DNA from: Pseudomonas sp. PH1b
Lineage (GTDB): Bacteria > Pseudomonadota > Gammaproteobacteria > Pseudomonadales > Pseudomonadaceae
Direction: 5' to 3'
Assembly (NCBI RefSeq): GCF_000633395.1
Contig: NZ_AYMU01000031.1
Location: 36,510 to 100,509, forward strand
DNA: 64,000 nt
Of the stretch, positions 52,134-59,870 are shown in pieces; position 1 is the first letter of the stretch, and each line of letters begins with the position of its first letter. The notes under the pieces are model-generated. The model had not been told where the DNA came from. It did no database searches and saw nothing but the letters and a program-made list of their open reading frames with translations. The translations under genes and the position numbers were made by a program.

Positions 52134-53104
52134 TGGCCGTCGTTCTTACCGCCCGCGACCTGACCCGTCACTACGAAGTGTCCCGAGGCCTGTTCAAGGG
52201 CCACGCCACCGTGCGCGCCCTCAACGGCGTGTCCTTTGAGCTGGAAGCCGGCAAGACCCTGGCCGTGGTCGGCGAGTCCGGCTGTGGCAAGTCGACCCTG
52301 GCGCGGGCCCTGACCCTGATCGAAGAACCCTCGTCGGGCTCGCTGAAAATCGCCGGCCAGGAAGTCGCCGGCGCTGACAAGGCCCAGCGCAAGCAACTGC
52401 GCAAAGATGTGCAGATGGTGTTCCAGAGCCCTTACGCCTCGCTCAACCCACGGCAGAAGATTGGCGATCAGCTGGCCGAGCCGCTGCTGATCAACACCAA
52501 GCTGTCGGCGGCCGAGCGGCGGGAAAAGGTCCAGGCGATGATGAAGCAAGTGGGTCTGCGCCCCGAGCACTACCAGCGCTACCCCCACATGTTTTCCGGC
52601 GGCCAGCGCCAGCGCATCGCCCTGGCCCGGGCCATGATGCTGCAACCCAAGGTGCTGGTGGCGGACGAACCCACTTCGGCCCTGGACGTATCGATCCAGG
52701 CCCAGGTGCTGAACCTGTTCATGGACCTGCAGCAGGAGTTCAACACTGCCTACGTGTTCATCTCCCACAACCTCGCAGTGGTGCGCCACGTCGCCGACCA
52801 GGTGCTGGTGATGTACCTCGGCCGGCCGGTGGAAATGGGCCCCAAGGAGGACATCTACACCCGTCCCCTGCACCCTTACACCCAGGCGCTATTGTCGGCG
52901 ACCCCGACCATTCACCCGGACCCGGACAAGCCGAAGATCAAGATCGTCGGCGAGCTGCCCAACCCGCTGAACCCGCCGCCCGGCTGCGCCTTCCACAAGC
53001 GCTGCCCCTATGCCACCGAGCTGTGCAGCAAGGAAGAGCCGGCCCTGCGCCAGCTCGACAGCCGTCAGGTGGCCTGCCATTTCGCCGAGCAGTTCGTCGT
53101 CTGA
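52133..53104 (+). CDS. dppF: DppF, dipeptide ABC ATPase
   Basis: A 323-residue ABC ATPase and partner of DppD. Walker A GESGCGKST, signature FSGGQRQRIALARAMM, Walker B VLVADEPTSALD, and C-terminal cysteine motif CAFHKRCPYATELC. Last gene of the dpp locus, followed by a terminator. Confidence 0.95.
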   Translation: MAVVLTARDLTRHYEVSRGLFKGHATVRALNGVSFELEAGKTLAVVGESGCGKSTLARALTLIEEPSSGSLKIAGQEVAGADKAQRKQLRKDVQMVFQSPYASLNPRQKIGDQLAEPLLINTKLSAAERREKVQAMMKQVGLRPEHYQRYPHMFSGGQRQRIALARAMMLQPKVLVADEPTSALDVSIQAQVLNLFMDLQQEFNTAYVFISHNLAVVRHVADQVLVMYLGRPVEMGPKEDIYTRPLHPYTQALLSATPTIHPDPDKPKIKIVGELPNPLNPPPGCAFHKRCPYATELCSKEEPALRQLDSRQVACHFAEQFVV

Positions 53105-53117
53105 AGCGCCAATGAAA

Positions 53118-53148
53118 AAGCGCCTTCGCAGAACCGCCGAAGGCGCTT
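53118..53148 (+). terminator. Terminator after dppF
   Basis: An 11-bp perfect stem AAGCGCCTTCG / CGAAGGCGCTT begins 13 bases after the dppF stop with preceding A-run and following TGAAG. It probably ends the dpp transcript; a second T-rich structure follows. Confidence 0.75.
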
Positions 53149-53165
53149 GAAGCCTGTTCCAACCC

Positions 53166-53212
53166 CCTCTCCTTCAGGATTGCGCATCAGTCCGGCTGGA
53201 GAGGTTTTTTTT
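53166..53212. terminator. Second T-rich hairpin region between dppF and the small secreted-protein gene
   Basis: CCTCTCC (53166-53172) pairs with GGAGAGG (53198-53204), followed by eight T, a plausible back-up terminator for the plus strand. The same GAGAGGTTTTT also pairs with AAAAACCTCTC at 53221-53231 on the minus strand, so the region may end transcripts from both sides. Confidence 0.6.
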
Positions 53213-53228
53213 ACCTCCGAAAAACCTC

Positions 53229-53474
53229 TCAGCCCTGGCTTTCGCCATCATCGTCATCATCGGTGGTCTGGTCATCGTCGCCCTTGCTGCCGCCCTGCCC
53301 TTCATCGCCCGGCTCCGACTCGGACTTGGCCAACATCTGCACCGGCATGCTCTTGGTAGAGGAGTAACCGGGCTCGCTGACCTGCATCAGGTTATGGGCC
53401 CAGGCCGCCGAGGTACCCAACGACAGCATCACCAGCACTTTGATCAGCAGCACAACGCGTTGGAAAATTCTCAT
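53229..53474 (-). CDS. Small secreted protein with acidic tail
   Basis: An 81-residue protein with a signal peptide (MRIFQRVVLLIKVLVMLSLGTSAAWA) and a mature chain ending in a strongly acidic, glycine-rich tail (GDDDQTTDDDDDGESQG). An ATG four codons upstream is also possible. I know no family. The acidic repeats could bind cations. Signal peptide and own terminator-like structure support a real gene. Confidence 0.6.
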   Translation of the reverse strand: MRIFQRVVLLIKVLVMLSLGTSAAWAHNLMQVSEPGYSSTKSMPVQMLAKSESEPGDEGQGGSKGDDDQTTDDDDDGESQG

Positions 53475-53656
53475 AGCCGATTCCATCCTTACGTAGGTGA
53501 ATCATCGAAGGCTGCTAGCCCTGCCCTGCAGTGGCCGCAGCACTGACTGAAACCTAGTCCCGATATCCCGGCTTTTCCAGATAGCAGGCTATCGATAGCC
53601 CAACCTGCCAGGCCCTTCCGACTAACGGCGTCCAGCCCCCGAAAACACCGCAACCC

Positions 53657-53762
53657 GCAGGAGCCGGCTTGCCGGCGAAAGACCCGCGGCCATTGCCTTT
53701 ACAGGCCATGGCTTGTGTTGCGTTCCGTTTGCCCTTTTCGCTGGCAAGCCAGCGCCTACAGG
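53657..53762. repeat. Pair of inverted REP-like elements
   Basis: GCAGGAGCCGGCTTGCCGGC at 53657-53676 and, inverted, GCTGGCAAGCCAGCGCC at 53740-53756 are Pseudomonas REP palindromes facing each other (BIME-like). A similar pair lies at 59252-59341. They are scattered intergenic repeats of this genus. Confidence 0.8.
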
Positions 53763-53797
53763 GAGAGGTGCCAAACCGATCGGGGAATCCATCGGGT

Positions 53798-53830
53798 AAA
53801 AAAAAGCCCCGCTGTCTGCACAGCGGGGCT
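53798..53830 (-). terminator. Terminator of prfC
   Basis: On the minus strand AGCCCCGCTG / CAGCGGGGCT forms a strong stem followed by eight T, starting about 18 bases after the prfC stop. It is a textbook Rho-independent terminator. Confidence 0.93.
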
Positions 53831-53847
53831 CGGGGTGACCGGCGAAC

Positions 53848-55431
53848 TTAGTGGTGTTCGCGAGTGGCGCGGAATTTCACGTCCGGCCAGCGCTCTTCCA
53901 TCAACGCCAGGTTGACCCGGGTCGGGGCCAGGTAGGTCAGGTGGCCACCGCCGTCGAGGGCGAGGTTCTCCACCGCCTTGTTGGAGAATTCCTCCAGCTT
54001 CTTCTTGTCGCTGCAGTCGATCCAGCGCGCTGACCACACGGTGATCGGCTCGTAGGAGCACTCGACCTTGTATTCTTCTTTCAGGCGGCTGGCCACCACA
54101 TCGAACTGCAGCACACCGACGGCGCCGAGGATGATGTCGTTGCTGCGCTCCGGGAAGAACACCTGGGTCGCGCCCTCTTCGGCCAGCTGTTGCAGGCCCT
54201 GGCGCAACTGCTTGGACTTGAGCGGGTCCTTCAGGCGCACGCGGCGGAACAGTTCCGGAGCGAAGTGCGGGATCCCGGTGAACCCCAGGGCCTCGCCTTC
54301 GGTGAAGGTGTCGCCGATCTGGATGGTGCCGTGGTTGTGCAGGCCGATGATGTCGCCGGCATAGGCCTCTTCCAACTGCTCACGCTCGGAAGAGAAGAAG
54401 GTCAGGGCGTCACCGATGCGCACGTCCTTGCCGGTACGCACGTGGCGCATCTTCATGCCCTTCTCGTACTTGCCCGAGCAGATGCGCATGAAGGCGATAC
54501 GGTCGCGGTGCTTGGGGTCCATGTTCGCCTGGATCTTGAACACGAAACCGCTGAATTTCTCTTCCTGGGGCGCCACGGTGCGCTCGTTGGCCACCCGCGG
54601 CAACGGCAACGGCGCCCAGTCGACCACGGCGTCGAGCACATGATCGACACCGAAGTTGCCCAGGGCGGTACCGAAGAAAACCGGGGTCAGGTGACCGTCG
54701 AGGAATTCCTGCTGGTTGAACTCGTGGCAGGCGCCCTGTACCAGCTCCAGCTGGTCGATGAAGCGCTCGTATTCGTCACCCAGGTGGGCGCGGGCTTCGT
54801 CGGAATCGAGCTTCTCGATGATCCTGGTTTCGGTGCGCTCGTGGCCGTGGCCCGGGGTGTAGACGATGATGTAGTCGCCCGCCAGGTGGTACACACCCTT
54901 GAAATCGCGGTAGCAACCGATCGGCCAGGTGATGGGCGCAGCCTTGATCTTCAGGACCGCTTCGATCTCGTCCAGCAGTTCGATCGGATCGCGAATGTCC
55001 CGGTCGAGTTTGTTGATGAAGCTGACGATCGGCGTGTCCCGCAGGCGGCAGACGTCCATCAGGGCGATGGTCCGTGGCTCAACGCCCTTACCGCCGTCGA
55101 GCACCATCAGCGCCGAGTCCACCGCGGTCAGGGTGCGGTAGGTGTCTTCCGAGAAGTCTTCGTGGCCGGGGGTGTCCAGCAGGTTGATCATGTGTTCGCG
55201 GTAGGGGAACTGCATGACCGACGTGGTAATGGAAATACCCCGCTGCTTCTCCATCTCCATCCAGTCGGAAGTGGCGTGGCGGTCGGACTTACGCGATTTG
55301 ACCGTACCCGCCACCGCAATGGCCTTGCCCATCAGCAACAGCTTCTCGGTGATGGTGGTCTTACCCGCATCCGGGTGGGAAATAATGGCGAAAGTGCGGC
55401 GTTTCGCGACTTCGGCGGCCTGTTGGGTCAT
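53848..55431 (-). CDS. prfC: Peptide chain release factor 3
   Basis: A 527-residue translational GTPase. The G1 motif is SHPDAGKTT, G3 DTPGHEDFSEDTYRTL and G4 NKLDRD, followed by the RF3 C-terminal domains. It recycles RF1 and RF2 from the ribosome. I start at MTQQAAEVAKRRTF, the family standard, rather than the alternative start eight codons earlier. Confidence 0.96.
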   Translation of the reverse strand: MTQQAAEVAKRRTFAIISHPDAGKTTITEKLLLMGKAIAVAGTVKSRKSDRHATSDWMEMEKQRGISITTSVMQFPYREHMINLLDTPGHEDFSEDTYRTLTAVDSALMVLDGGKGVEPRTIALMDVCRLRDTPIVSFINKLDRDIRDPIELLDEIEAVLKIKAAPITWPIGCYRDFKGVYHLAGDYIIVYTPGHGHERTETRIIEKLDSDEARAHLGDEYERFIDQLELVQGACHEFNQQEFLDGHLTPVFFGTALGNFGVDHVLDAVVDWAPLPLPRVANERTVAPQEEKFSGFVFKIQANMDPKHRDRIAFMRICSGKYEKGMKMRHVRTGKDVRIGDALTFFSSEREQLEEAYAGDIIGLHNHGTIQIGDTFTEGEALGFTGIPHFAPELFRRVRLKDPLKSKQLRQGLQQLAEEGATQVFFPERSNDIILGAVGVLQFDVVASRLKEEYKVECSYEPITVWSARWIDCSDKKKLEEFSNKAVENLALDGGGHLTYLAPTRVNLALMEERWPDVKFRATREHH

Positions 55432-55781
55432 GGGAAATCGCCTGGCGGTGATCAAAAAAGGGCGCAGATTATAGCCCAGACATAGCCTTGCGGGCCACAG
55501 CTGCCCCCGTCGCCCGGGCGACCGGATGGCAGATTAACGGTGGCTAAATGCTGCCAATTATGGAACCTTTTAAAACGTGGAGACGTCCACTCCCCTGTCA
55601 CGCGCTGTCGTCAGGGGCTGAAATATCAGCAAGTTAGCTTGACGAAGCTGCGCTCATGGCTCGTTCACCCGCCGCTCTGCCGGCGCTCGACGAGCTGCTT
55701 TTCGCGCGTATTTTCCCGGCAGCCAGGAATGGCCCTGCCACACGGGAAAGTGCCCGCCGACCGACAAAAAGGAGTCCGCCT
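55432..55781. other. Intergenic region between prfC and the osmoprotectant operon
   Basis: This 350-bp spacer serves two divergent genes. It holds a small inverted repeat GTGGAGACGTCCAC (55577-55590). The osmoprotectant permease frame is open back to 55656 but without a ribosome site. Osmotic control would be expected, but no clear regulator site is recognised. Confidence 0.4.
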
Positions 55782-56498
55782 GTGGCTATTCGCTATGGCA
55801 AAGGGCTGATAGGAGGCGCTGCGGTAATCGCCCTCCTGGCCCTGCTGGTCCACTGGATCGGCATCAGTACGATCGAACATTACCGCGACGATCTGTTGTT
55901 TTACCTGCAAGCCCACCTGTACCTGGTACTCGCTTCAATGTTCGCCGCCCTGGTGGTGGGAGTCCCCGCCGGCATTGTGCTCAGCCGACCCTCGATGGTC
56001 GGGCGCGCCGAACGTTTCATGCAAATCTTCAACATTGGCAACACCGTTCCCCCTCTGGCCGTCCTGGCCATCGCCCTGGGGATCCTTGGCATCGGCGCCG
56101 GGCCGGCCATCTTCGCTTTGTTCCTCGCCTCCTTGCTGCCCATCGTGCGCAACACCTTCGAAGGTCTGAAAAACGTCCAGGGTTCACTCAAGGAAGCTGC
56201 CGTCGGCATCGGCATGACCCCGCGCCAGGTGCTGTGGAAAGTTGAACTGCCCAACGCCGTGCCGATCATCGTCGGTGGCGTGCGGGTGGCCCTGGCGATC
56301 AACGTCGGCACCGCGCCCCTGGCCTTTTTGATCGGTGCCAACAGCCTGGGCAGCCTGATCTTCCCCGGCATCGCCCTGAACAATCAGCCGCAACTGCTGC
56401 TCGGCGCCGCTTGTACCGCCTTGCTGGCCCTGCTCCTCGACGGCCTGGTGACCCTGGCCAGCCGCCTCTGGCTGGAACGTGGTCTGCGACCTTCTTAA
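55782..56498 (+). CDS. Osmoprotectant ABC transporter permease (OpuC-type) 1
   Basis: A 238-residue inner-membrane permease with about six helices of the OpuCB/OpuCD/YehY family (HLYLVLASMFAALVVGVPAGIVLSR, NTVPPLAVLAIALGILGIG, NTFEGLKNVQGSLKEAAVGIGMTPRQVLWKVELPNAVPII EAA loop). I choose GTG at 55782, eight bases after AAAGGAG; an ATG at 55656 lacks a ribosome site and adds an atypical leader. It leads a four-gene operon for glycine betaine, choline or similar solutes. Confidence 0.88.
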   Translation: MAIRYGKGLIGGAAVIALLALLVHWIGISTIEHYRDDLLFYLQAHLYLVLASMFAALVVGVPAGIVLSRPSMVGRAERFMQIFNIGNTVPPLAVLAIALGILGIGAGPAIFALFLASLLPIVRNTFEGLKNVQGSLKEAAVGIGMTPRQVLWKVELPNAVPIIVGGVRVALAINVGTAPLAFLIGANSLGSLIFPGIALNNQPQLLLGAACTALLALLLDGLVTLASRLWLERGLRPS

Positions 56499-56522
56499 GC
56501 CGGCCTCAGCCAAGGAAATGAC

Positions 56523-57416
56523 ATGAAGAAAACAAGCCTGATACTCGGCTGCGTCCTGCTCCTCGCCGGACTGGCTCAAGCCGCGGAAAAACCGCTGATC
56601 CGCATTGGTGCCCGGGTCTTCACCGAACAGACCCTGCTGGCGGAAATCACCTCCCAGTACCTGCGCAGCAAGGGCTATGACACCCGTGTCACCGGCGGGC
56701 TGGGCAGCAACCTGGCGCGTAGCGCCCAGGAAAGCGGGCAACTGGACCTCATCTGGGAATACACCGGTGTGTCCCTGGTGGCCTACAACCATGTGGACGA
56801 AAAACTCGACAGCGAACAGTCCTACGCCCGAGTGAAAGAACTCGACGCGAAAAAAGGCCTGGTCTGGTTGTCGCCGTCCAAGTTCAGCAACACCTACGCC
56901 CTGGCGCTGCCAGAAAACGTGGCCAAGGAACATCCACAGATCAACAGCATCAGCGACCTGACCCAGGCCCTGGCCGAAAACACCAAGGAAAACCGTCTGG
57001 TGGCCCTGGACACCGAGTTCGCCAACCGTTCCGACGGCATGGCCGGGATGGTCAAGCTCTACGACATGGCCCTGACCCGCAAGAACACCCGGCAGATGGA
57101 CGCCGGCCTGGTCTACACCGCCCTGCGCAATGGCCAGGTGTTTGCCGGCCTGGTGTACACCACCGACGGGCGCCTGAACGCCTTCAAGCTGAAACTGCTG
57201 GACGACGACAAGCACTACTTCCCGGACTACACCGCCGCTCCCGTGGTGCGTCAGGTCTACCTCGACGCCCACCCGCAACTGGCTGCCGAGCTCAAGCCGC
57301 TGGCGGCGCTGTTCGACGATGAAACCATGCGCCAGCTGAACGCGCGGGTCGACGTCGACCACGAAAGCCCCTCCGCCGTGGCCGCAGATTTCCTGCGCCA
57401 GCACCCGATCAACTAA
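56523..57416 (+). CDS. Osmoprotectant substrate-binding protein (OpuBC/OsmX-type)
   Basis: A 297-residue periplasmic binding protein with signal peptide (MKKTSLILGCVLLLAGLAQA, cleaved near residue 20) and an OpuAC-type domain: RIGARVFTEQTLLAEITSQYL, WEYTGVSLVAY, and TTDGRLNAFKL. A cysteine at residue 10 lies inside the signal peptide and is not a good lipobox, so the protein is probably soluble. It binds quaternary amines in an aromatic cage. Confidence 0.9.
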   Translation: MKKTSLILGCVLLLAGLAQAAEKPLIRIGARVFTEQTLLAEITSQYLRSKGYDTRVTGGLGSNLARSAQESGQLDLIWEYTGVSLVAYNHVDEKLDSEQSYARVKELDAKKGLVWLSPSKFSNTYALALPENVAKEHPQINSISDLTQALAENTKENRLVALDTEFANRSDGMAGMVKLYDMALTRKNTRQMDAGLVYTALRNGQVFAGLVYTTDGRLNAFKLKLLDDDKHYFPDYTAAPVVRQVYLDAHPQLAAELKPLAALFDDETMRQLNARVDVDHESPSAVAADFLRQHPIN

Positions 57417-57428
57417 AGAGGAGAAGAC

Positions 57429-58082
57429 ATGGAATTCCTGAACGCCTTTTCCCATCTCGATTGGGCCCAAGTCCTGCAACTGACCTGGCAGCACATCACC
57501 CTGGTGGGCATCGCCGTCACCCTGGCCATCGTCTTCGGCGTACCGCTGGGCGTGCTGATGACCCGCTTCCCCGCCCTCGCCGGCCCTCTGCAGGCCAGCG
57601 CCACCGTACTGCTGACTATTCCGTCCATCGCGCTGTTCGGCCTGCTGCTGCCGTTCTATTCCAAGTTCGGCCAAGGCCTGGGCCCGCTGCCGGCGATCAC
57701 CGCGGTGTTCCTCTATTCCCTGCTGCCGATCATGCGCAACACCTACCTGGCGCTGACCGGCGTCGAACCGGGCATCCGTGAAGCCGCCCGGGGCATCGGC
57801 ATGACCTTCGGCCAGCGCCTGCGCATGGTCGAATTGCCGATCGCGGTGCCGGTAATCCTGGCCGGGGTCCGCACCGCGGTGGTGATGAACATCGGCGTCA
57901 TGACCATCGCCGCCACCATCGGCGCCGGCGGCCTGGGCGTACTCATTCTTGCTTCCATCAGCCGCAGCGACATGTCGATGCTGATCGTCGGCGCGGTGCT
58001 GGTCAGTCTCCTGGCCATCTTCGCCGACCTGCTTCTGCAATGGCTGCAACGCACGCTGACTCCAAAAGGACTCCTGAAATGA
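57429..58082 (+). CDS. Osmoprotectant ABC transporter permease 2
   Basis: A 217-residue permease with about five or six helices (LTWQHITLVGIAVTLAIVFGVPLGVL, TVLLTIPSIALFGLLLP, NTYLALTGVEPGIREAARGIGMTFGQRLRMVELPIAVPVI EAA loop). It pairs with the first permease as the transport channel. It starts 12 bases after the binding protein gene with AAGAGGAG, and its stop overlaps the ATPase start. Confidence 0.92.
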   Translation: MEFLNAFSHLDWAQVLQLTWQHITLVGIAVTLAIVFGVPLGVLMTRFPALAGPLQASATVLLTIPSIALFGLLLPFYSKFGQGLGPLPAITAVFLYSLLPIMRNTYLALTGVEPGIREAARGIGMTFGQRLRMVELPIAVPVILAGVRTAVVMNIGVMTIAATIGAGGLGVLILASISRSDMSMLIVGAVLVSLLAIFADLLLQWLQRTLTPKGLLK

Positions 58083-59236
58083 TCGAACTTCAAAACCTGA
58101 CCAAGACCTTTCGCAGCAACGGCAAAGATGTCAAAGCCGTCGACTCGGTAAGCCTGACCGTCAACGAAGGCGAGATCTGCGTGTTCCTCGGACCTTCGGG
58201 CTGCGGCAAGAGCACCACCCTGAAGATGATCAACCGCCTGATCATGCCCACCTCGGGCAAGGTACTGATCAACGGCGAAGACACCACCGACCTGGATGAA
58301 GTGACCCTGCGCCGCAACATCGGCTACGTGATCCAGCAGATCGGCCTGTTCCCCAATATGACCATCGAGGAAAACATCGTGGTGGTGCCCAAGCTGCTGG
58401 GCTGGGACAAGCAGAAATGCCACGACCGAGCCCGCGAGCTGATGAGCATGATCAAGCTCGAACCCAAGCAGTACCTGCACCGCTACCCACGGGAGCTGTC
58501 CGGGGGCCAGCAGCAACGCATCGGGGTGATCCGCGCCCTGGCGGCCGATGCTCCGTTGCTGTTGATGGATGAGCCCTTTGGCGCCGTGGACCCGATCAAC
58601 CGCGAGATGATCCAGAACGAGTTCTTCGAGATGCAGCGGGCGCTGAACAAGACTGTGATCATGGTCAGCCACGACATCGACGAAGCCATCAAGCTGGGGG
58701 ACAAGATCGCCATCTTCCGTGCCGGCAAACTGCTGCAGATCGACCACCCGGACACCCTGCTGGCGCACCCGGCGGACGACTTCGTCAGCAACTTCGTCGG
58801 CCAGGACAGCACCTTGAAACGCCTGTTGCTGGTCAAGGCCGAGGACGCCGCCGACAACGCGCCGTCGGTGAGCCCGGAAACCCCGGTGGCAGAGGCCCTG
58901 GAACTGATGGACGAGCACGACCGCCGCTACGTGGTGGTGACCTGCGCCGAGAACAAGGCCCTGGGCTATGTACGCCGCCGTGACCTGCATCGTCAGACCG
59001 GCACCTGCCAGCAGTACCTGCGCGAGTTCAACGCCACCGCAGCCTACGACGAACACCTGCGCATCCTGCTGTCGCGCATGTACGAGTTCAACCGCTCATG
59101 GCTGCCGGTGATGGACGCCGAGCGGGTGTTCCTCGGCGAGGTGACCCAGGAATCCATTGCGGCCTACCTGAGCTCCGGACGTTCGCGAGGGGCCAAGACC
59201 AGCATCGTTTCCCCCGCGGAAACAGCCTCTGCCTGA
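58079..59236 (+). CDS. Osmoprotectant ABC ATPase with CBS domains
   Basis: A 385-residue ATPase. Walker A GPSGCGKST (38-46), signature LSGGQQQRIGVIRALA, Walker B LLMDEPFGAVDP, and a C-terminal pair of CBS-like segments (about 265-375) as in OpuA/OpuCA, where they sense ionic strength. ATG overlaps the preceding stop (ATGA). Confidence 0.93.
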   Translation: MIELQNLTKTFRSNGKDVKAVDSVSLTVNEGEICVFLGPSGCGKSTTLKMINRLIMPTSGKVLINGEDTTDLDEVTLRRNIGYVIQQIGLFPNMTIEENIVVVPKLLGWDKQKCHDRARELMSMIKLEPKQYLHRYPRELSGGQQQRIGVIRALAADAPLLLMDEPFGAVDPINREMIQNEFFEMQRALNKTVIMVSHDIDEAIKLGDKIAIFRAGKLLQIDHPDTLLAHPADDFVSNFVGQDSTLKRLLLVKAEDAADNAPSVSPETPVAEALELMDEHDRRYVVVTCAENKALGYVRRRDLHRQTGTCQQYLREFNATAAYDEHLRILLSRMYEFNRSWLPVMDAERVFLGEVTQESIAAYLSSGRSRGAKTSIVSPAETASA

Positions 59237-59251
59237 TAGCCACAGCCCTCC

Positions 59252-59341
59252 CCCGCAGGAGCTGGCTTGCCAGCAAAGGCGCCCGCCAGAACTGCGCAAG
59301 GTTCAAGGGCCTTTTTCGCCGGCAAGCCGGCTCCTACGGGG
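59252..59341. repeat. Pair of inverted REP-like elements
   Basis: GCAGGAGCTGGCTTGCCAGC (59255-59274) faces TTCGCCGGCAAGCCGGCTCC (59315-59334). These are Pseudomonas REP palindromes in inverted order, as at 53657-53762. Confidence 0.8.
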
Positions 59342-59707
59342 GCGGCAAGAAATATGAACACCCGGACCTGTCGCGGCCACGTCAAGCAGGGGCCGCAATG
59401 ATCAAAATGACCCTCTGATGGAGCGTTTCGCAGGCAACGTCGCCGATGTTGGCGACTTCGTTGTTTACGGTGATCAGGTAGACAAAGGCGTCGAACGTGC
59501 AGGTATTTTTAACACCCGGGAATTCTTCGGGAACATCTGTCCGTCATCTGAGTCGGCTACAAAGAGAGGTGTCGATAACGCACGTCAGACAAGTGCAAAA
59601 ACGCGACATTTTTTGTTGATCTCAGCCCCCTCACCGCCTAAAGTTCGCGCCGAACGTCCATGCTGGAAACGATCCATCCGGCTCAAGTACTGACGACGAG
59701 ACAGCAA

Positions 59708-59737
59708 GGCCAAGGGCAGATTTCCCATGGCCTTTTT
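59708..59737 (+). terminator. Terminator-like hairpin in the speC leader
   Basis: GGCCAAGGG pairs with CCCATGGCC (one mismatch) around a seven-base loop and is followed by TTTTTG. This is the shape of a Rho-independent terminator, placed 134 bases upstream of the speC start and on the same strand, so it could attenuate speC. Confidence 0.65.
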
Positions 59738-59799
59738 GCTTTCGGCGACATGCCTTGGGAAGTAGGCGAACCAAAGTGGGGATACGGAGGACGTTCACT

Positions 59800-59837
59800 A
59801 GGAGGAGTCATTCATGACACCTCCTTACACCCATTGA
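59800..59837 (+). promoter_or_regulatory. Leader mini-ORF with self-sequestering ribosome site
   Basis: AGGAGG (59800-59805) is a perfect Shine-Dalgarno eight bases before ATG at 59814, which opens the ORF MTPPYTH ending in TGA at 59835-59837. AGGAGGAGTCA at 59800-59810 pairs with TGACACCTCCT at 59815-59825, so the ribosome site is hidden in a hairpin whose right arm is the first codons. The speC start is 33 bases after the stop. Confidence 0.5.
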
Positions 59838-59870
59838 TGATCAATGTTTGCCAGTAGGAGCTTCCAACGC

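Larger units (their letters stand above)
53475..53847. other. Intergenic region between small secreted-protein gene and prfC
   Basis: This 373-bp stretch holds the promoter of the secreted-protein gene, a pair of REP-like elements (53657-53762) and the prfC terminator (53798-53830). Frames in it are short and do not look coding. Confidence 0.6.
59237..59870. other. Intergenic region between the osmoprotectant operon and speC
   Basis: This 634-bp stretch holds a REP pair (59252-59341), a short stretch open on both strands (59385-59543) of uncertain nature, a GTTCG/CGAAC hairpin (59643-59655), a terminator-like hairpin (59708-59737), and a strong Shine-Dalgarno within a hairpin before a seven-codon ORF (59800-59837). 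It likely works as a long regulated leader for speC. Confidence 0.55.

Noticed and set aside
55565..55600. AlgU-type promoter (GAACCTT) before the osmoprotectant operon
   Set aside because: The -35-like GAACCT is present, but no good TCTGA-type -10 stands at 16-17 bases.
59660..59857. A 65-codon frame in the speC leader as a gene
   Set aside because: It runs through the terminator-like hairpin, uses rare codons (GGA, CTA, TTA) and has no ribosome site. A regulatory leader is a simpler explanation.
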